IMG/VR virus record: IMGVR_UViG_3300031825_000255
Span: 1 to 46,131 of that record
DNA from: a virus
DNA length: 46,131 bases
Reading direction: 5' to 3' (one strand)
Shown here: positions 21,857 to 30,956 of the stretch, in pieces
Layout: each line of letters starts with the position of its first letter
Numbering within the stretch: the first letter of the stretch is position 1
Made by a program: the position numbers and the translations under genes
Notes under the pieces: model-generated
Databases searched by the model: none
Told to the model about the DNA's origin: nothing
What the model saw: only the letters and a program-made list of their open reading frames with translations

Positions 21857-22248
21857 CCAAAAAGCCGTCGCCGCTCCCGGTTGAGGACGACGAGTCGCTG
21901 GAGGCTGAGGCTCGGCGTCTGCTCGACAGCGGGGGCGTGGCGAGCCTCGATTACGCCGAAGCCCTGCGGCGCAAAGAGAACTATCTGGCGCTCCTGCGGC
22001 AGCTGGAATACGAACAAAAGTCGGGCGTCCTCGTTGAGCTGGAGGTGGCCGAGAAAATTCTGTTCGAGCAGGCTCGCGCCCAGCGCGACGCCTGGTTGAA
22101 CTGGCCCACTCGCGTGGGCCCCCTATTGGCGGCCGAGCTTGGCCTGGAGGCTGATCGAGTGACTGGAGCGCTGACGGAGTATGTCCATCGACACATCAGC
22201 CAGCTCGGAGAGCCTGAAACCGAGGTTGCATTCCGAAGCGAAGATTGA
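21610..22248 (+). CDS. terminase small subunit (Nu1-like)
   Basis: 212 aa. The N-terminus is a winged helix-turn-helix (ISIREFARREGVSDTLVRRALKTARL) as in Nu1-type proteins that recognise packaging sites. Residues about 55-90 are a low-complexity linker. The C-terminal half is helical (YAEALRRKENYLALLRQLEYEQ, VEKKI-like VAEKILFEQARAQRDAWLNWP), typical of the part that binds the large subunit. It overlaps the large-subunit gene by 68 nt. It also contains the TGCGAACA array. Confidence 0.85.
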   Translation: MKQGISIREFARREGVSDTLVRRALKTARLKAFDDGSLDPNLVGTAWCEANAKGANTSANTSANTKTKNANTPAKCSHPAVRTKKPSPLPVEDDESLEAEARRLLDSGGVASLDYAEALRRKENYLALLRQLEYEQKSGVLVELEVAEKILFEQARAQRDAWLNWPTRVGPLLAAELGLEADRVTGALTEYVHRHISQLGEPETEVAFRSED

Positions 22249-24331
22249 CCGGCTGGGCCTGGCCTACCGGCGCGGCTTCACCCCGCCGCCGCGGATCAGC
22301 GTGCCGGAGTGGGCCGACCGCTACCGCCGGCTGGCGAAGGAGGCGGGGGCTATCTCCGGCAACTGGGAAACCGCGACCGTGGAAGTCGCCCGCGGCCCGA
22401 TGCTGGCCGTGACCGAACCGGGCGTGCACATCATCACGGTGATGGTCAGCACCCAGCTGCTGAAAACCGCCCTGCTGGAGAACATCTTCGGCTACTACGC
22501 GCATCTGGACCCATGTCCGATGCTGCTGCTGCAGCCCAAGGAGGATGCCGCCGAGCAGTTCAGCAAGGAGCGCATCACGCCCTTGGTGAAGTCCACCCCG
22601 GTGCTGCGCGGGCTTGTCGGCAGCGGCAAGACCCGCTCGGCGGACGAGACGCTGCTGTACAAGGCCTTTCCCGGCGGCTTCCTGGCCCTGGCCGGCGCCG
22701 GTAGCCCGGACAACCTGGCCCGCCGGCCGATCCGCATCCTGCTGAGCGACGAGGTCGACAAGTACCCGATCACCCGCGAGGGCGATCCGATCATGCTGGC
22801 CGAGGAGCGGACCGCGAGCTTCGGGGCCAACTGGCTGTCGGTGCGCGCCTGCTCGCCGACCGTCGAGGACGAATCCCGGATCGAGAAAAGCTATCTGGCG
22901 TCCGACCAGCGCCGGGCCTCGCTGGCCTGCCCGCACTGCGGACACCGGCAGTTCCCGGACTTCTTCAAGCACGTCCACTGGCAGAAGGACGACCAGGGGC
23001 ATCACCTGCCCAAGACCGCCCGCATGTATTGCGAGGGATGCGGGGTGGAGTGGTCCGAAGGCGATCGCCTCAAGGCGCTGCGCTCGATCCGCTGGCATCA
23101 GACCCGTCCCTATCAGTGCTGCGGCGAACGGCATGTGCCCCTGGAGCAGTACGAGGCCGCCTGGCAGCAGGAGCGCGACGGCGCCGTCGCGCGGATCTGG
23201 ACCTGGTGGGCCAGTGAGCGTTACGCGGTCTATCTGGCCCGCTGCCCGCACTGCAACAGCCACCCGGTTGACCGGGAGCATGCCGGCTTCACCGCCTCCA
23301 AGTTGTACAGCCCCTGGAGCAAGGACAAGCCGGCCGACATCGCCCGCAAATGGCTGGCCTGCGGCGACGACGAGGACATGAAGCTGGCGTTCTACAACAC
23401 CCAGCTCGGCCTGCCGTACCGCAAGCACTCCGGACGCGAGATCCAGATCGAGGCGTTGGCGGCCCGAGGCGAGGTCTGGAGTGCCGAGGTGCCCGACGGC
23501 GTCGCGCTGATCACGGTCGGCATCGACACCCAGGACTACCGCCTGGAGCTGGAGGTGATCGGCTGGGGGATGAACGAGGAGAGCTGGTCGATCGACTATC
23601 ACGTCATCGACGGCGAGTTCGACCAGCCCGAGGTCCAGGCGCAGCTGGATGCCTATCTCAAGCGCATCTGGTACCGCGCCGACGGACATGGCTTCGCCGT
23701 CATGGCGGCCTGTATGGACTCTGGCGGCCACCACACCCAGGCGGTCTACTCATTCTGCAAGGCGCGCATCGGTCGGCGCATCTGGGCGATCAAGGGCGAA
23801 TCGGCGCGCAATGGCAAGCGCTCGCCGGTCTGGCCGACCAAAGTGCCAAGCCGACGCAGCAAGGCCAGCTACCGGCCGGTGATCCTCGGCGTCAACGCGG
23901 CCAAGGACACCATCATCGGCCGCCTGATGAAGGACAAACCAGGCCCGGGCTACATGCACTTCCCGGCCGACCGGGACATCAACTACTACGCCCAGCTGAC
24001 GGCCGAGCGCTCGGTGGTGAAGGTCACCGCCGGCGTGAAGTACCGCGTCTGGGAACCCCGCCCGGGCCGGGCCAACGAGGCCCTGGACTGCCGCGTCTAC
24101 GGTTACGGCGCATTGCAGGGCCTGCTGCAGGCAGGGCTCAAGCTGAACAAGCGGGCCGAGGAACTGGCCAAGAGCATGGGCCATCCCGTTCCGCGTCCGT
24201 TACCCGTAACGGATGAGTCGGCGGAGGCGGAGGAGGTGCCCGATCCGGCGGCGCCGACGGCTCCCCAGGGGCCGTCGGTCACGACGGCGGCCGAGCAGCG
24301 CCGCAAATCACTCGCCAGTCGCCTGGCGTAA
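22181..24331 (+). CDS. terminase large subunit (lambda gpA family)
   Basis: 716 aa, the usual length for gpA-type large terminases. It begins with an adaptor segment (ISVPEWADRYRRLAKEAG, the PxW motif of the family). The ATPase region has VSTQLLKTALLENIF, LLLQPKEDAAEQFSKERI and ILLSDEVDKYP (Walker B). A four-Cys zinc segment follows (CPHCGH ... CEGCG). The nuclease domain has TVGIDTQDYRLELEVIGWG and ACMDSGGH. It translocates DNA into the prohead and cuts concatemers. GGAG lies very close to its ATG; coupling to the small subunit probably helps translation. Confidence 0.96.
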   Translation: MSIDTSASSESLKPRLHSEAKIDRLGLAYRRGFTPPPRISVPEWADRYRRLAKEAGAISGNWETATVEVARGPMLAVTEPGVHIITVMVSTQLLKTALLENIFGYYAHLDPCPMLLLQPKEDAAEQFSKERITPLVKSTPVLRGLVGSGKTRSADETLLYKAFPGGFLALAGAGSPDNLARRPIRILLSDEVDKYPITREGDPIMLAEERTASFGANWLSVRACSPTVEDESRIEKSYLASDQRRASLACPHCGHRQFPDFFKHVHWQKDDQGHHLPKTARMYCEGCGVEWSEGDRLKALRSIRWHQTRPYQCCGERHVPLEQYEAAWQQERDGAVARIWTWWASERYAVYLARCPHCNSHPVDREHAGFTASKLYSPWSKDKPADIARKWLACGDDEDMKLAFYNTQLGLPYRKHSGREIQIEALAARGEVWSAEVPDGVALITVGIDTQDYRLELEVIGWGMNEESWSIDYHVIDGEFDQPEVQAQLDAYLKRIWYRADGHGFAVMAACMDSGGHHTQAVYSFCKARIGRRIWAIKGESARNGKRSPVWPTKVPSRRSKASYRPVILGVNAAKDTIIGRLMKDKPGPGYMHFPADRDINYYAQLTAERSVVKVTAGVKYRVWEPRPGRANEALDCRVYGYGALQGLLQAGLKLNKRAEELAKSMGHPVPRPLPVTDESAEAEEVPDPAAPTAPQGPSVTTAAEQRRKSLASRLA

Positions 24332-24346
24332 TTGGAGCGAACCACC

Positions 24347-24613
24347 ATGAGCCGATACGACCCCAGCAGTCTGCTGGCGGGTATGCCCGTCGAGCAACTG
24401 CGGACAGCCCTGAAAAACGCCCAGCAGGCCTATCTGGAGCTGTCGAGCGGGAACAAGGTCGAGAGCGCGAGCTACACCCAGGGAGACGGTACGCGCAGCG
24501 TCACCTACACCCGAGCCGAGCTTCCCCAGCTGGCCAATGTGATCCAGCAGCTGCAGAGGCAGCTGGGCATCGTTCCCCGGGCGCGCAGGCCTATCCGACC
24601 CTGGTACCAATGA
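24347..24613 (+). CDS. gpW-like head-tail joining protein
   Basis: 88 aa from ATG 24347 (GGAGCG upstream). Two helices around a short beta hairpin (LRTALKNAQQAYLELSSGNKVESASY split, YTQGDGTRSVTYTRAELPQLANVIQQL) are the gpW fold signature. gpW closes the portal channel after packaging. It lies between terminase and portal exactly as in lambda, and its stop overlaps the portal ATG. Confidence 0.88.
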   Translation: MSRYDPSSLLAGMPVEQLRTALKNAQQAYLELSSGNKVESASYTQGDGTRSVTYTRAELPQLANVIQQLQRQLGIVPRARRPIRPWYQ

Positions 24614-26262
24614 TGAACAAACCCGTGACCATCCTCGGCCTCGACGGCAGGCCGCTGCCTCCCGTGCGGCCGAGCCGGAGCCAGATGCTGGCCCCGGGCG
24701 GCAATGCACCGTATGACGCGGCGGATATCTTCGGCGAGCATGTGGCGGCCTGGCGGCCCTACCTGTATTCGCCGGATGGCGAACTCAACCTGTACCGGGA
24801 CCGCATCGTCGCCCGGGTGCGCGATCTGGTCCGCAACGATGGCTGGGCCTCCGGGGCGGTCACGCGCATCCTCGACAACGCCATCGGCGGCCACTTCCGG
24901 CCGCTGATCAAGCCGGACTGGCGGGCGCTGCGGGCCTATACCGGAATTCGGGCGTTCGATGCGACCTGGGCGCACGAGTTCAGCCAGGTGTCCACCGCCA
25001 ACTGGCGGTCCTGGGCGTTCGACCAGGGGCGTTACTGCGATGCCGAGCGCAAGCTGAGCATCGTGCAGATGCTGCGCCTGGGCTTCCGGCACAAGCTGAT
25101 CGACGGCGACTCGCTGATCCAGGTCTGCTGGATTCCTGAGCGCATCGGCATCGGCCGGGCCCGCTACGCCACGGCGATGCAACTGATCGACCCGGACCGG
25201 CTGAGCAACCCGCAGCAGCAGTTCGATACGAACAGCTCGCGGGGCGGGGTAGCGGTCGACGAGTACGGCGCTGCCTGCGGCTACCACATCCGCAAGGCCC
25301 ACCAGGGCGACTGGTGGGCGGCGGCCGACAGCGTGACCTGGGAGTACGTGCCGCGCGAGGACCCGTATGGGCGGCCGTACATCATCCACGACTTCGATGC
25401 CGATCGCGCCGGCCAGCACCGGGGCGGGGCGGGGATTTTCACGCCCGTGCTGCAGCGCATGAAGATGCTGGCCAAGTACGACAGCGTGGAGCTGTCGGCG
25501 GCGGTGATCAACTCCATCTTCGGCGCCTACATCGAGTCGCCCTACGACCACTCGCTGGTGGCCGAGGCCGTCGGTGACGACGTGGACCTGTCGGCCTACC
25601 AGGATCAACGGGCGGAATATCACACCGGGCGCAAGACCATGCTCGGCGAATCGCGAATCCCGATCCTGTTTCCGGGCGAGAAGATCACCACCGTGGCCGC
25701 AACCCGGCCGAATGGCAATTTCGCCGCGTTCGAGAAGTCCTTCCTGCGCAACTTCGCCTCGGCCACCGGCCTGTCGGCCCAGCAGATGAGCCACGACTGG
25801 TCTGACACCAACTACAGCTCGGCGCGCGGTGCCCTGCTGGAGGCCTACAAGACCCTGACCCGGCGGCGCAACGACTTCGCCATGAACAGCGCCCAGCCGA
25901 TCCTCTGCTGCTTCCTGGAGGAGTCCATGGAGGTGGACGACTACCCGCTGCCGCACGGGGCGCCGGATTTTATGGAATGCCGTTCCATGTATGCCCGCGC
26001 CGATTGGATGGGGCCGGCCCGCGGCTGGATCGATCCGGTGGCCGAGAAGCAGGGCGCGGTGCTGGGGATGGATGCCGGCCTGTCGACGCTGCAGCAGGAG
26101 TGCATGGAGCAGGGCCTCGACTACGAAGAGGTTCTCGAGCAGCGCAAACGGGAAATCGACAAGTTCAAGGAGCTGGGCATTCCGACCCCGACCTGGGCCG
26201 GGATGCAGGTGCCGGGCTACACCCCTGCCAGCCAGACCATCACACCGCCGGAGGCCACATGA
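24610..26262 (+). CDS. portal protein (lambda gpB family)
   Basis: 550 aa. Lambda-portal features: LNLYRDRIVARVRDLVRNDGWASGAV near the N-terminus, DGDSLIQVCWIPER, LIDPDRLSNP, and the late NYSSARGALLEAYKTLTRRR segment. It forms the dodecameric vertex through which DNA enters and to which gpW binds. ATGATG start overlaps the gpW stop, and the end overlaps the protease start. Confidence 0.95.
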   Translation: MMNKPVTILGLDGRPLPPVRPSRSQMLAPGGNAPYDAADIFGEHVAAWRPYLYSPDGELNLYRDRIVARVRDLVRNDGWASGAVTRILDNAIGGHFRPLIKPDWRALRAYTGIRAFDATWAHEFSQVSTANWRSWAFDQGRYCDAERKLSIVQMLRLGFRHKLIDGDSLIQVCWIPERIGIGRARYATAMQLIDPDRLSNPQQQFDTNSSRGGVAVDEYGAACGYHIRKAHQGDWWAAADSVTWEYVPREDPYGRPYIIHDFDADRAGQHRGGAGIFTPVLQRMKMLAKYDSVELSAAVINSIFGAYIESPYDHSLVAEAVGDDVDLSAYQDQRAEYHTGRKTMLGESRIPILFPGEKITTVAATRPNGNFAAFEKSFLRNFASATGLSAQQMSHDWSDTNYSSARGALLEAYKTLTRRRNDFAMNSAQPILCCFLEESMEVDDYPLPHGAPDFMECRSMYARADWMGPARGWIDPVAEKQGAVLGMDAGLSTLQQECMEQGLDYEEVLEQRKREIDKFKELGIPTPTWAGMQVPGYTPASQTITPPEAT

Positions 26263-27140
26263 TGCAATTCGGACACCTGGCCCAACGGCTGTTCAACACG
26301 CCCGTGGCGATCCGCCCGGAGAAGGCCGAGGTCATCATCGCCGCCCTGGGCGAGCGGCTGGGCATTACCCGCATGCTACGGCTCAACGGCGACGCCATCG
26401 AGCTGACACCGCAGGCCCTGACGGGCGACGGCTACAACTACGCCGACCGCGAGTCCTACGACAACGGCTACGACCTGGTCGGTGGCGTTGCCGTCATTCC
26501 GGTGCACGGCACCCTGGTACAGAAGACCGGGACCCTGCGGCCCTGGTCCGGCATGACCGGCTATGACGGCATCCGCCAGGCCTTCCTGACTGCGCTCTAC
26601 GACCCCAAGGTCGAGGCCATCGTGCTCGATGTCGACTCGCCGGGCGGCGAGGTGGCGGGCTGCTTCGACCTGGTCGACACCCTCTACGCGGCGCGCGGCG
26701 ACAAGCCGATCTGGTCGGTTCTCAACGAGTCGGCCTACTCGGCGGCCTATGCGATTGCCAGTGCGGCGGACCGGATCTACGTGCCGCGCACGGGCGGTAC
26801 CGGCTCCATCGGCGTCATCACCATGCACGTCGATTTCTCCAAGGCGCTGACCGAGGCCGGCATCCAGGTGACGTTCATCACCTATGGCGACTGCAAGGCC
26901 GACGGCCACCCGGAGATCCCGCTGAGCGATCCGGCGCTCAAGCGCTTCCAGGCGGATATCGACGCCATGGGCGAGCTGTTCGTCGAGACCGTCGCCCGCA
27001 ATCGCAACATCGCGGCCAGCCGGGTGCGTGACACCCAGGCCGCCACCTATCTGGGCAAGGCCGGCGTCGAGATCGGCCTGGCCGATGCCGTCGCGGCGCC
27101 TGATGCCGCTTTCCGGGCGCTGCTCGCCGAGCTGGCCTGA
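26259..27140 (+). CDS. S49-family head maturation protease (lambda gpC-like)
   Basis: 293 aa from the first of two ATGs at 26259. It shows the SppA-like core: GVAVIPVHGTL, IVLDVDSPGGEV, the nucleophile Ser in NESAYSAAY (about 161), and GGTGSIGVITMHVDFSKALTEAG with the candidate catalytic Lys (about 195). It should cleave scaffold and portal during head maturation. The complete motif set indicates an active enzyme. Followed by the scaffold-like gene, the same order as lambda C-Nu3. Confidence 0.94.
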   Translation: MMQFGHLAQRLFNTPVAIRPEKAEVIIAALGERLGITRMLRLNGDAIELTPQALTGDGYNYADRESYDNGYDLVGGVAVIPVHGTLVQKTGTLRPWSGMTGYDGIRQAFLTALYDPKVEAIVLDVDSPGGEVAGCFDLVDTLYAARGDKPIWSVLNESAYSAAYAIASAADRIYVPRTGGTGSIGVITMHVDFSKALTEAGIQVTFITYGDCKADGHPEIPLSDPALKRFQADIDAMGELFVETVARNRNIAASRVRDTQAATYLGKAGVEIGLADAVAAPDAAFRALLAELA

Positions 27141-27162
27141 ACCTACCATCAGAGGTACCCAC

Positions 27163-27819
27163 ATGAAGAAACGCAGCTTGATGAGTGCGCCGTTCGCTCA
27201 TTTGTTCGGCCTGGCTCCGCGGGCCGAAGAGGACGATCCGAAGTCGCGCAAGGCCAAGGTCCGCCGCGCCGAAGACGAGGACGACGACCCGGACGCCGAG
27301 GAAGACGAGGACGAGCCCAAGTCGAAGAAGGCCAAGGGCAAGCGCGCCGAGGACGATGAGTCGGGCCAGGATGCCGAGGAGGACGACCCGGACGCCGAGG
27401 AAGACGAGGACGAGCCCAAGTCGAGGAAGGCCAAGGGCAAGGGCAAGCGCGCCGAAGAGGACGACGAGGACCCCGATGCCGAGGAGGAGGAAGACGAGCC
27501 GAAAAGCGCTCGCGCGGCCGTTGCCGCCGACCGCCGCCGCTGCGCCAGGATCGTCGCCCACGGCCTCAAGCACAACAACGTCGAGCAGGCCTGCGTGTTC
27601 GCGTTCGACACCAATATGTCGGCGACCAGTGCGATCAGCGCCCTGAATGCCGCCGGCGCGGCCGGCGGGGCTCGGGGTGGCCGCAGCCGGCTGCAGGAGC
27701 GCATGGCCGCCGGAGCAGTCAAGCCGGTCGGCAGCGACGATGGCGACCAGACGCCGGCGGGCATGACCGCCACCGCCGCCGCCATCGTCCGCGCGGCAGA
27801 GCGGGCCCAGGGCCGCTAA
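27163..27819 (+). CDS. acidic repeat protein, probable scaffold (Nu3-like position)
   Basis: 218 aa from ATG 27163 (GAGGTACCCAC before it). Residues about 25-120 are an extreme charged region of alternating Asp/Glu and Lys/Arg blocks (DDDPDAEEDEDEPKS, KAKGKRAE) repeated about three times. The C-terminal 90 residues are a helical Ala-rich domain (RRRCARIVAHGLKHNNVEQACVF in two pieces) that looks conserved. By position after the protease it should be the scaffold. The charged part carries a 60-bp DNA duplication. Confidence 0.8.
   Translation: MKKRSLMSAPFAHLFGLAPRAEEDDPKSRKAKVRRAEDEDDDPDAEEDEDEPKSKKAKGKRAEDDESGQDAEEDDPDAEEDEDEPKSRKAKGKGKRAEEDDEDPDAEEEEDEPKSARAAVAADRRRCARIVAHGLKHNNVEQACVFAFDTNMSATSAISALNAAGAAGGARGGRSRLQERMAAGAVKPVGSDDGDQTPAGMTATAAAIVRAAERAQGR
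27283..27441 (+). repeat. 60-bp direct duplication in the scaffold-like gene
   Basis: 27283-27342 and 27382-27441 are identical except one A/G difference, 99 bp apart and in the same reading phase. The duplication extends the charged Asp/Glu-Lys region without frame change and could easily expand or contract. Confidence 0.8.
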
Positions 27820-27845
27820 CCCTCCCATTTCCAGAGAGATAAGCC

Positions 27846-28535
27846 ATGAGCGAAAGCTTCATTCGCGACAACCCGCAGCAGCCTGGCATGTCCGCCCAGG
27901 TCTACATCCCCGATCAGCTGATCGCCGATGCGCGCAACCTGGTGACCCAGCCGATCCTGCTCAGCGCTGGTTCGCTCAAGCGCGGCACCGTGCTCGGTCA
28001 GCAGACCGTCAACCCGGTGCAGCCCGTTCCCGGGGCGAACAACACCGGCGACGGCACGCTGGGCGCCATCAGCGTCGGCAGCGCGGTCCAGGTCGGCAGC
28101 TATACCCTGACGGCCGTGGACGCCACCAACTTCACGGTCACCAACCCGGAAGGCACCGCTATCGGCACCGCCACCGTCGGCGCCCCGTTCGCCGGCAACG
28201 AGGTCGGCTTCACCCTCACGGCGGGCGCGACCGCGTTCGCTGCCGGCGACAGCTTCGTGATCAACGTGTTCGATGCGGTCGGCACCTATGTCGCCTGCGT
28301 GCGCACCGCCACCGACGGCAGCCAGAACCCGGTGGCGATCCTGGCCGACGATGCGGACGCGACGGCGGGGCCGGTGACCACCGGTGGCTACCTGGCCGGC
28401 GAGTTCAACGACCGGGCGCTGACCTTCGACGCCTCCTGGACCCTGCAGCAGCTGGTCGCCGCCATGCGGCCCTACGGGCTGTTCGCCAAAACCTCGATGT
28501 CGGCGGCTTCGCCGGCAAACAACACGGCGCCGTAA
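27846..28535 (+). CDS. head decoration protein (lambda gpD family) with inserted beta domain
   Basis: 229 aa, about twice the size of lambda gpD. The ends match gpD: N-terminal ILLSAGSLKRGTVLGQQT and C-terminal VAILADDADATAGPVTTGGYLAGEFND. Between them (about 60-145) lies an inserted beta-rich segment with Val/Thr/Gly strands (GSYTLTAVDATNFTVTNPEG, VGFTLTAGATAFAAGD). gpD trimers clamp the capsid at three-fold sites; the insert should project from the surface. Confidence 0.9.
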   Translation: MSESFIRDNPQQPGMSAQVYIPDQLIADARNLVTQPILLSAGSLKRGTVLGQQTVNPVQPVPGANNTGDGTLGAISVGSAVQVGSYTLTAVDATNFTVTNPEGTAIGTATVGAPFAGNEVGFTLTAGATAFAAGDSFVINVFDAVGTYVACVRTATDGSQNPVAILADDADATAGPVTTGGYLAGEFNDRALTFDASWTLQQLVAAMRPYGLFAKTSMSAASPANNTAP

Positions 28536-28559
28536 GGCTCGCCGCAACGCCCCAACCAG

Positions 28560-28580
28560 GCCGCCTACGGGCGGCTTTTT
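28560..28580 (+). terminator. intra-operon terminator-like hairpin after gpD
   Basis: GCCGCC-TACG-GGCGGC followed by T5. Nearly the same hairpin recurs after the sheath gene (32670-32692). Both follow an abundant virion protein gene, so partial termination or mRNA 3'-end protection may set expression ratios. Confidence 0.7.
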
Positions 28581-28616
28581 GGTGGGCGCGATTTTTCGTT
28601 TCTTTCGGAGAGTCCT

Positions 28617-29696
28617 ATGACCGCCGCTAGTTCGTTTCCGTTTTCCACGATCGACCTGATCCAGGTCGTGCCGACGCTCAAGCGGCCGACCAAGTTCCTG
28701 CTCGACAAGTTCTTCCCCAACATCAAGATGAGCGAGACCGAATTCGTCGCCATCGATGTGGATGTTGGTCTGCGCCGGATAGCGCCGTTCGTCTCGCCGT
28801 TGGTCCAGGGCAGGCTGGTCGAGCAGCGCCGCTACCAGACCAACGAATACAAGCCGGCCTATCTCAAGGACAAGCGCGCACCCGACCTGCGCAAGCCGGT
28901 CATGCGCCAGATCGGCGAGCGCATCGGTGGCGGCGTCATGAGTGGTGCCGAGCGCGAGCAGGCCAACATCGCCTTCGAAATGGCCGACCAGATCGATATG
29001 ATTGACCGCCGCCTGGAGTGGATGGCCGCCTCGGCCCTGCGGACCGGCAAGGTCATCGTTGAGGGTGAGGGTTTCCCCTCCGAACTGATCGACTTCGGCC
29101 GCGACGGCCAACTGACCGTCGCCTTGACCGGCAACAACCAGTGGGGCGTCAAGGCCAACTTCAACACTGCCGGCCGCGACGTGGTGCCGGCCAACAGCAT
29201 CGAGGAGTGGCAGACCACACTGCTGCGGCTTTCGGGCGCCCAGGCCACCGACCTGGTCTTCACCACCAGCGCCTGGAAGGCCTTCGCCAACGACGAGAAG
29301 GTCTTCGGGGCGATCTTCTTCCCGAAACAGTCCGATGCCGGAAACGTCAACGTCGGCCCGCAGATCGCGCCCGGGGCGGTCTACAAGGGCAAATGGGGGC
29401 AGTACGACCTGTGGCTGTACAACGAGTGGTTCATCGACGAGAACGGCGTCGAACAGCCGATGCTGCCCGATGGCACCGTGCTGATGTCCGGTTCGGCGCT
29501 GATGGGCGTCCGGGCCTTCGGCCAGATCCTCGATCCCGAGTTCAACTACGCCGCGCTGCCCTATGCGCCGAAGACCTGGGTCGAGAAGGACCCGGCCCAG
29601 CGCATCATCCTGATGCAGTCCTCGCCGCTGGTGATCCCGAGCCGGGTCAACGCCTGCCTGGCGGCGACCGTCTGCGCTCCGGCGGGCGCTAACTGA
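28617..29696 (+). CDS. major capsid protein (lambda gpE family)
   Basis: 359 aa with the gpE signature: FPFSTIDLIQVVPTLKRPTKFLLD at the N-terminus, FVAIDVDVGLRRIAPFVSP, YQTNEYKPAYLKDKR, a helical spine region and the late MLPDGTVLMSGSALMGVRAFG. It forms the icosahedral shell with the gpD protein. A strong ribosome site (CGGAGAG) supports high expression. Confidence 0.96.
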   Translation: MTAASSFPFSTIDLIQVVPTLKRPTKFLLDKFFPNIKMSETEFVAIDVDVGLRRIAPFVSPLVQGRLVEQRRYQTNEYKPAYLKDKRAPDLRKPVMRQIGERIGGGVMSGAEREQANIAFEMADQIDMIDRRLEWMAASALRTGKVIVEGEGFPSELIDFGRDGQLTVALTGNNQWGVKANFNTAGRDVVPANSIEEWQTTLLRLSGAQATDLVFTTSAWKAFANDEKVFGAIFFPKQSDAGNVNVGPQIAPGAVYKGKWGQYDLWLYNEWFIDENGVEQPMLPDGTVLMSGSALMGVRAFGQILDPEFNYAALPYAPKTWVEKDPAQRIILMQSSPLVIPSRVNACLAATVCAPAGAN

Positions 29697-29935
29697 TGGC
29701 GGCCGGGTCAGCAGCGGGCACCTTGATTGAGGTGCTCGTGGCCCCGGGCCGAACCATCGTGGACGAGACCGGCGCACAGGTGCCGGCCGGCCAGCCGGCC
29801 AAGATCGCCAAGGCCGACCTCAAACGCCTCCAGGCGCTGGGCTTCATCGCCGACGAGCCGCCGGCCGAGGGCGAGGTCCGGCCCGGTCCGCGCGTGACGG
29901 TCACGGAAGGCCCGACGGTGAGGCGCGCGCCATGA
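29696..29935 (+). CDS. small head-completion-region protein (FI-like position)
   Basis: 79 aa starting at the ATG that overlaps the capsid stop. It contains a short beta part (LIEVLVAPGRTIVDETG) and a helix (KIAKADLKRLQALGFI) that reads like a small hub-binding domain; the tail is Pro/Glu-rich. It lies where lambda has FI. Function not recognised. Confidence 0.65.
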   Translation: MAAGSAAGTLIEVLVAPGRTIVDETGAQVPAGQPAKIAKADLKRLQALGFIADEPPAEGEVRPGPRVTVTEGPTVRRAP

Positions 29936-30267
29936 TCGACTGGGATCGCCTGGTCCTGGGACCGCTGGAGAGCATTTTCGGTGAAGGCGAGCAGGGCAAC
30001 GAGCCGGTGATGTACTACCCGGTCACTGGCGATCCCTTCCCGATCGACGGCGTGTTCGACGCCGCCTATCGCGATGCCGAGCTGATCGATCCGGTGTCCG
30101 CCAACACCACCCAGCCGGTCCTGGGCGTGCGACTGGCCCGCTTTGTCGCGCCCCCGCAACAGGACGACCAGGTGCACATCCCGCGCACCGGGAAGACCTA
30201 CCTGGTCACTGATGTACGCCCCGACAGCCATGGCGGGGCCAAGCTCATGCTCGGAGAAATGACATGA
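29932..30267 (+). CDS. head-tail joining protein (lambda gpFII-like)
   Basis: 111 aa, beta-barrel type: VMYYPVTGDPFPIDGVFD, LGVRLARFVAPPQQDDQVHI and KTYLVTDVRPDSHGGAKLML are the strands and final KxML-type strand seen in FII-like attachment proteins. It would form the connector between gpW and the tail terminator. ATG overlaps the previous stop and the end overlaps the next ATG. Confidence 0.8.
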   Translation: MIDWDRLVLGPLESIFGEGEQGNEPVMYYPVTGDPFPIDGVFDAAYRDAELIDPVSANTTQPVLGVRLARFVAPPQQDDQVHIPRTGKTYLVTDVRPDSHGGAKLMLGEMT

Positions 30268-30947
30268 CCACCTCCTCGGATCTTCGGCGGCTCGCTGCCG
30301 AAGCCCTCAAGGACAAGACGGCCGCCGGCGCGAATGTGTTCTCGCCGCGGACCTGGTCGACCTGGAACGGCAGCTACCCGCTGGTCTACCTGAACGTCTC
30401 GGGCGAGGACATGGACTCGCTCGGCCGGCATGCGCCGGAGTTCACCGTAACGGCAACGCTGCGGGTCAGTGCCCGGGTCTCGGTCAAGCAGTTGCCGAAC
30501 AACGCCGGCGCAGCCCAGGCCCAGCTGGAACTGGAGGCGCTGCAGGACCAGATCAAGCGGGCGCTGATCAATAACCCGGCGCTGATGACGCGCATCCAGC
30601 AGTTCCCGTTCGTCCGCTCGGAGTTCAAGGAGGACGGCGAGGGCGTAACCGAGCTGGCCGAGCTGGTGATGGAGGTGGGCCTGGAGTTCTACCAGGGGCC
30701 GGAAGACTTCTATCCCCTGGCGGGCGAGGCGCCCCCGGCGCCGGTCGACGCCGCGGCGGAAATTGCCGCGATTCAGCCGATCGTGCCACTCGACGGCATC
30801 GACATCACCGTCGACCTGGTCAACGTCGCCGACCCCACTGGCACCTATCCCGATGCCGCCTTCCCGGCGGCGGTCACGCCGGCTCCTCGCACCGAGGGGC
30901 CGGATGGCCGCGCCGAGGGCGGTCTTTCCATCGACCTGACGCAATAG
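30264..30947 (+). CDS. tail terminator / tail completion protein (gpU-like)
   Basis: 227 aa. The first 150 residues fit a tail-terminator: LVYLNVSGEDMDSLG, FTVTATLRVSARVS, a helix AQAQLELEALQDQIKRAL and the closing ELVMEVGLEFYQGPEDF strand. The last 75 residues are Pro/Ala-rich with an extra beta stretch (LDGIDITVDLVNVAD). It should cap the contractile tail at the head side. The long tail extension is an oddity. Confidence 0.75.
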   Translation: MTTSSDLRRLAAEALKDKTAAGANVFSPRTWSTWNGSYPLVYLNVSGEDMDSLGRHAPEFTVTATLRVSARVSVKQLPNNAGAAQAQLELEALQDQIKRALINNPALMTRIQQFPFVRSEFKEDGEGVTELAELVMEVGLEFYQGPEDFYPLAGEAPPAPVDAAAEIAAIQPIVPLDGIDITVDLVNVADPTGTYPDAAFPAAVTPAPRTEGPDGRAEGGLSIDLTQ

Positions 30948-30956
30948 GACTAGCCC

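Noticed and set aside
22196-23734. Long minus-strand open frames opposite terminase, portal and capsid genes
   Set aside because: They are shadows caused by high GC codon use, with Arg/Gly/Val-rich products lacking domains.
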